The notes under the pieces were generated by a model. That model had not been told where the DNA came from. It did no database searches and saw only the letters and a program-made list of their open reading frames with translations. The translations under genes were made by a program, and so were the position numbers. A stretch of 10,123 bases of DNA. It comes from Bisporella sp. PMI_857. Taxonomy: Eukaryota > Ascomycota > Leotiomycetes > Helotiales > Helotiaceae. The DNA lies in contig JAJSPD010000284.1 of the NCBI GenBank assembly GCA_021307315.1, forward strand, positions 1 to 10,123. The letters run 5' to 3'. Positions 8,431 through 10,123 of the stretch are shown one piece after another (position 1 is the first letter of the stretch; the number at the start of each line of letters is the position of its first letter).

Positions 8431-8702
8431 ATGTTTCAGCAACAAACACAAGCAAATCGTATTATTCAATTGCAAAATGATTCGAATTACGAAATAGATT
8501 TCAATAATGAACCGAATATTTTTCCAAAAAATTATTTGAAAAATATTAAATCCACCACAAAACGATAAAAACAAAGCTCGAACTGTTACGGTTAATTGTT
8601 TACAAAAGAATTGCAGGTAAACTGACTATTTTTATTTAATTTTATTATTTTTACTAATTAATTTATTATAGTAAAAGTTGGGAAAATCAGTGTGACAAAT
8701 CC
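8431..8702 (+). pseudogene. hAT-type transposase 5' fragment, copy 1
   Basis: The start ATG is 8431, matched in position and sequence to copy 2. Exon 1 runs to 8616, then intron 8617-8671 (GTAAAC, branch ACTAAT, TAG), then exon 2 from 8672 to the break at about 8702. The N-terminus reads MFQQQTQANRIIQLQN. A frameshift near 8545-8555 takes the original frame to a stop; after shifting, the frame continues with CLQKNC, splices to SKSWENQCDKS, and stops where copy 2 was inserted. C-x4-C followed by a conserved Trp resembles the first half of a BED-type zinc finger, the usual DNA-binding start of hAT transposases. This copy is inactive, having both a frameshift and a truncation. Confidence 0.65.
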
Positions 8703-8712
8703 ATGATTAATT

Positions 8713-8732
8713 GATTAATGAGCCTATTAATC
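8713..8732. repeat. Palindromic subterminal site, copy 2
   Basis: GATTAAT-GAGCCT-ATTAATC is a 7-bp-arm inverted repeat that corresponds to the 9-bp-arm hairpin at 8095-8114 of copy 1. Further CATGATTAAT units follow at 8762-8781. Confidence 0.6.
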
Positions 8733-8847
8733 ATAGCTTTGATTAATTATATTTAATTAATCATGATTAATCATGATTAATGCTAAAAGAGGAAGGCGGT
8801 CAACCCAATTAGGAAAGCGGTCAAAATTTTGCCAGCATAAAAAGTTC

Positions 8848-8857
8848 GGAATCTTCT
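8848..8857. promoter_or_regulatory. Heat-shock-element-like pair, copy 2 distal
   Basis: GGAATCTTCT gives GAA-nn-TTC. A further TTC lies at 8845-8847 but is one base too close for a perfect three-unit array. It appears homologous to the perfect array at 8202-8216. Confidence 0.4.
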
Positions 8858-8953
8858 AGTTAGTTCTAAATTAATTGCTAATCAATTAATTATAAATCAA
8901 CAATTTATAATAAACAATTAAAAATCAAAACTCGATTAAAAATCCAATTTAAA

Positions 8954-8968
8954 AGAAGTTTCTAGACT
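8954..8968. promoter_or_regulatory. Heat-shock-element-like array, copy 2 proximal
   Basis: AGAAG TTTCT AGACT has two perfect units and a third with one substitution (GAC for GAA). It ends 12 bp before TATATAAA, the same spacing as in copy 1. Confidence 0.5.
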
Positions 8969-8980
8969 ATTTTATTATTA

Positions 8981-8988
8981 TATATAAA
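8981..8988 (+). promoter_or_regulatory. TATA box, hAT copy 2
   Basis: TATATAAA lies 116 bp before the ATG at 9097. The leader between them contains a run of ACAACTNTTTT repeats (about 9035-9090). Confidence 0.55.
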
Positions 8989-9096
8989 GCTGTATTGCAA
9001 CCACTTTATAATTTTTTTGTTACTTAACTTAAATACAACTATTTTACAACTACTTTTACAACTATTTTTACAACTGATTTTACAACTGTTTTTAAA

Positions 9097-9703
9097 ATGT
9101 CAAAACAACAATCTCAAGCTAATCGTATTATTCGATTACAAAACAATATTGATTTTGAACTTGATTTAAATAATCAAGCTAATATCTTTAAAAAAGAGCT
9201 ATTAGAAAAAACGCTGAATTTACCGCAAGAAAATATAAATAAACCTAGAACTACAACAGTTAAATGTTTGCAAAAAAATTGCTTGTAAGTTTTAATTTTT
9301 TAAAAAAAGTTTGAAGTTTTTTACTAATACAATTACAGTAAAATTTAGGAAAATCAAAAAAATATCATTCTACTAGTAATTATATTACGCATTATAAATA
9401 TTCGCATCTTTTTATTAATATACAAGCTATATTAAACGAATCAGGATCAGGTATATTAAATATATATTATTTATATTAATTTAATACTAATACATTAATA
9501 GAAACCGATTTAAAAGAAGCTAGTTAAACATCGACTATAAATGATTATTTTAACAAAACTCGAGCACTTAAAAGACCCAAATCGCTTACTTTTAATATAA
9601 TAGAATTTAAAAAATTACTTTTGAATTTTATTATATCAAATAATATATTCTTTCGAGCGGCATTAAGTAAATCTTTTAAATCTTTATTAGACTATTTATT
9701 TTC
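9097..9703 (+). pseudogene. hAT-type transposase 5' fragment, copy 2
   Basis: Exon 1 is 9097-9284 (MSKQQSQANRIIRLQNN at the start, 62 codons plus 2 nt). The intron is 9285-9338 (GTAAGT, branch ACTAAT, CAG). Exon 2 begins at 9339. CLQKNC ends exon 1; exon 2 holds the HSTSNYITHYKYSH segment, giving a C-x4-C...H-x4-H BED-like finger. Further on, SKSFKSLLDYL and FKKLLLNFIISNNIFF match the hydrophobic start of the hAT catalytic region. Damage: TAG at 9346-9348 where copy 1 has TGG, a frameshift in the A-run near 9353-9360, and TAA at 9525-9527. The frame is then open to a probable second donor (GTAAGT) at 9704. Of the first 31 residues, 19 match copy 1, so these are two diverged lineages. Confidence 0.7.
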
Positions 9704-9718
9704 GTAAGTTTATTATTG

Positions 9719-9896
9719 TAACAAATAGAGGGCAGCAGGAGGGATTGCAATATAACAGATAAAATATGTGACTAGCGATGTCGTTGCAATAGTGATGAAT
9801 TGATATTAGAAGTATGCTTGTAAGTTTAACATGGAAAGAAAAACTCAAGCTTGCTTTGTTCAGAAGGCTCTAGCTGTTCCTTATATCTTTCACTGT
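9719..9896. other. Short unique sequence between hAT remnant and tandem repeat
   Basis: It is not AT-rich like the elements. On the minus strand, next to the tandem repeat, a frame reads QHSERYKEQLE and stops at about 9829. That resembles QHTERRNFQLQ at the broken start of the coiled-coil gene. No independent gene can be supported here. Confidence 0.35.
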
Positions 9897-10006
9897 GCTG
9901 TAGCTGTGAGCCTGTGGCTGCTGTAGCTGTTGTAGCTGTGAGCCTGTGGCTGCTGGAGCTGCTGTAGCTGGAAGCCTGTGGCTGCTGTAGCTGTAAGCCC
10001 GTGGCT
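9897..10006 (+). repeat. 23/32-bp tandem repeat, four units
   Basis: The units are GCTGTAGCTGTGAGCCTGTGGCT and variants at 9897-9919 (23 bp), 9920-9951 (32 bp), 9952-9983 (32 bp) and 9984-10006 (23 bp). The longer units contain an extra 9-bp GCTGTAGCT-like insertion. The array is GC-rich amid AT-rich flanks. Unit lengths are not multiples of three, so it is not a conserved protein repeat. Confidence 0.9.
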
Positions 10007-10050
10007 GGCCATAGGCGGAGCGTGCCGCTTGCAGCCCTGAAAGTACTACA

Positions 10051-10080
10051 GCTGAAAAACCTTCGGCTGACTGTTACAAT
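10051..10080 (-). repeat. Transposon-terminus-like sequence, inverted
   Basis: Read on the minus strand this gives TGTAACAG followed by CAGCCGAAGGTTTTTCAGC. It is an inverted match to the window's left end (9-45). AT-rich sequence starts immediately outside it (10079-10123). It is a plausible right terminal inverted repeat of the same kind of element, or of a second member of the same family. Confidence 0.4.
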
Positions 10081-10123
10081 TATATATATTACTTTTAAAG
10101 TTAAAAATCATTTATTAATTAAT

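Larger units (their letters stand above)
8084..8702 (+). mobile_element. Decayed hAT-type transposon, copy 1 (5' part only)
   Basis: This AT-rich segment holds a subterminal palindromic region (8084-8155), the motif CAATTAGGAAGGCGGT (8157-8172), a promoter region and the first one and a half exons of a transposase. It ends abruptly at about 8702 where copy 2 begins. The precise left terminus is not certain: both copies share AGCTTTGATTAATT, but their outer repeats are not fully collinear. No 3' end is present in the window. Confidence 0.65.
8703..9718 (+). mobile_element. Decayed hAT-type transposon, copy 2 (nested)
   Basis: It starts with ATGATTAATTGATTAATGAG directly after the broken exon 2 of copy 1. 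It carries repeated CATGATTAAT/TTAATCA palindromes, two GGAARGCGGTCAA motifs (8791-8803, 8812-8824), HSE-like sites, a TATA box and transposase exons in the same order as copy 1. Recognisable element sequence ends soon after a splice donor at 9704. What follows does not resume copy 1, so the 3' half was lost by deletion or rearrangement. The end at 9718 is approximate. Confidence 0.6.

Noticed and set aside
8693..9726. TGACAAAT (8693-8700) and TAACAAAT (9719-9726) as an 8-bp target-site duplication of hAT copy 2
   Set aside because: One mismatch could be C-to-T decay, but the sequence after 9726 does not continue copy 1 and the right end has no terminal repeat, so a chance match is more likely.

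Overview
The window looks like nuclear DNA of a filamentous ascomycete. Genes are compact, introns are 50-75 nt with GT-AG ends and CTRAC-type branch sites, 5' leaders are pyrimidine-rich, and the transposon copies are AT-rich with stop codons that fit C-to-T decay at CpA (RIP-like). A leotiomycete-type genome is a guess from general character only. No bacterial, viral or organellar gene was recognised.

Layout. 1-710: transposon-derived sequence, with a terminal-repeat-like end, a short minus-strand ORF of uncertain origin and a 52-bp tandem array. 711-3322: no gene I can support; unique-looking sequence with one short CxxC...CxxC reading frame and a small triplicated motif. 3440-4405: an intronless gene for a small secreted six-cysteine protein (3734-4180), a plausible effector-type protein, with an 8-bp microsatellite in its leader and a Lys/Asp-rich repeat tract. 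4770-5960: a three-exon gene for a 356-residue seven-bladed WD40-type propeller without F-box or other added domain. 5961-7615: a gene-poor spacer. 7616-8085 (minus): the 3' end of a leucine-zipper/coiled-coil gene built of tiny exons. Its 5' part is cut off by transposon sequence and one exon junction is out of frame.

8084-9718: two related, decayed hAT-type elements in the same orientation. The second begins exactly where the first stops, inside the BED-finger-like exon, so it is probably nested. Both keep the same promoter layout: heat-shock-element-like arrays, then a TATA box, then an ATG, then an exon and a 54-55 nt intron at the same codon. 9719-10123: short unique sequence, a 23/32-bp tandem repeat and a second terminal-repeat-like end, in inverted orientation to the one at the window start.

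The genes do not form a pathway. The theme is a transposon-rich accessory segment carrying a secreted-protein gene and a divergent propeller gene. The least expected signal is the heat-shock-element array conserved at identical spacing from the TATA box in two diverged hAT copies. I found no convincing new multi-gene system.
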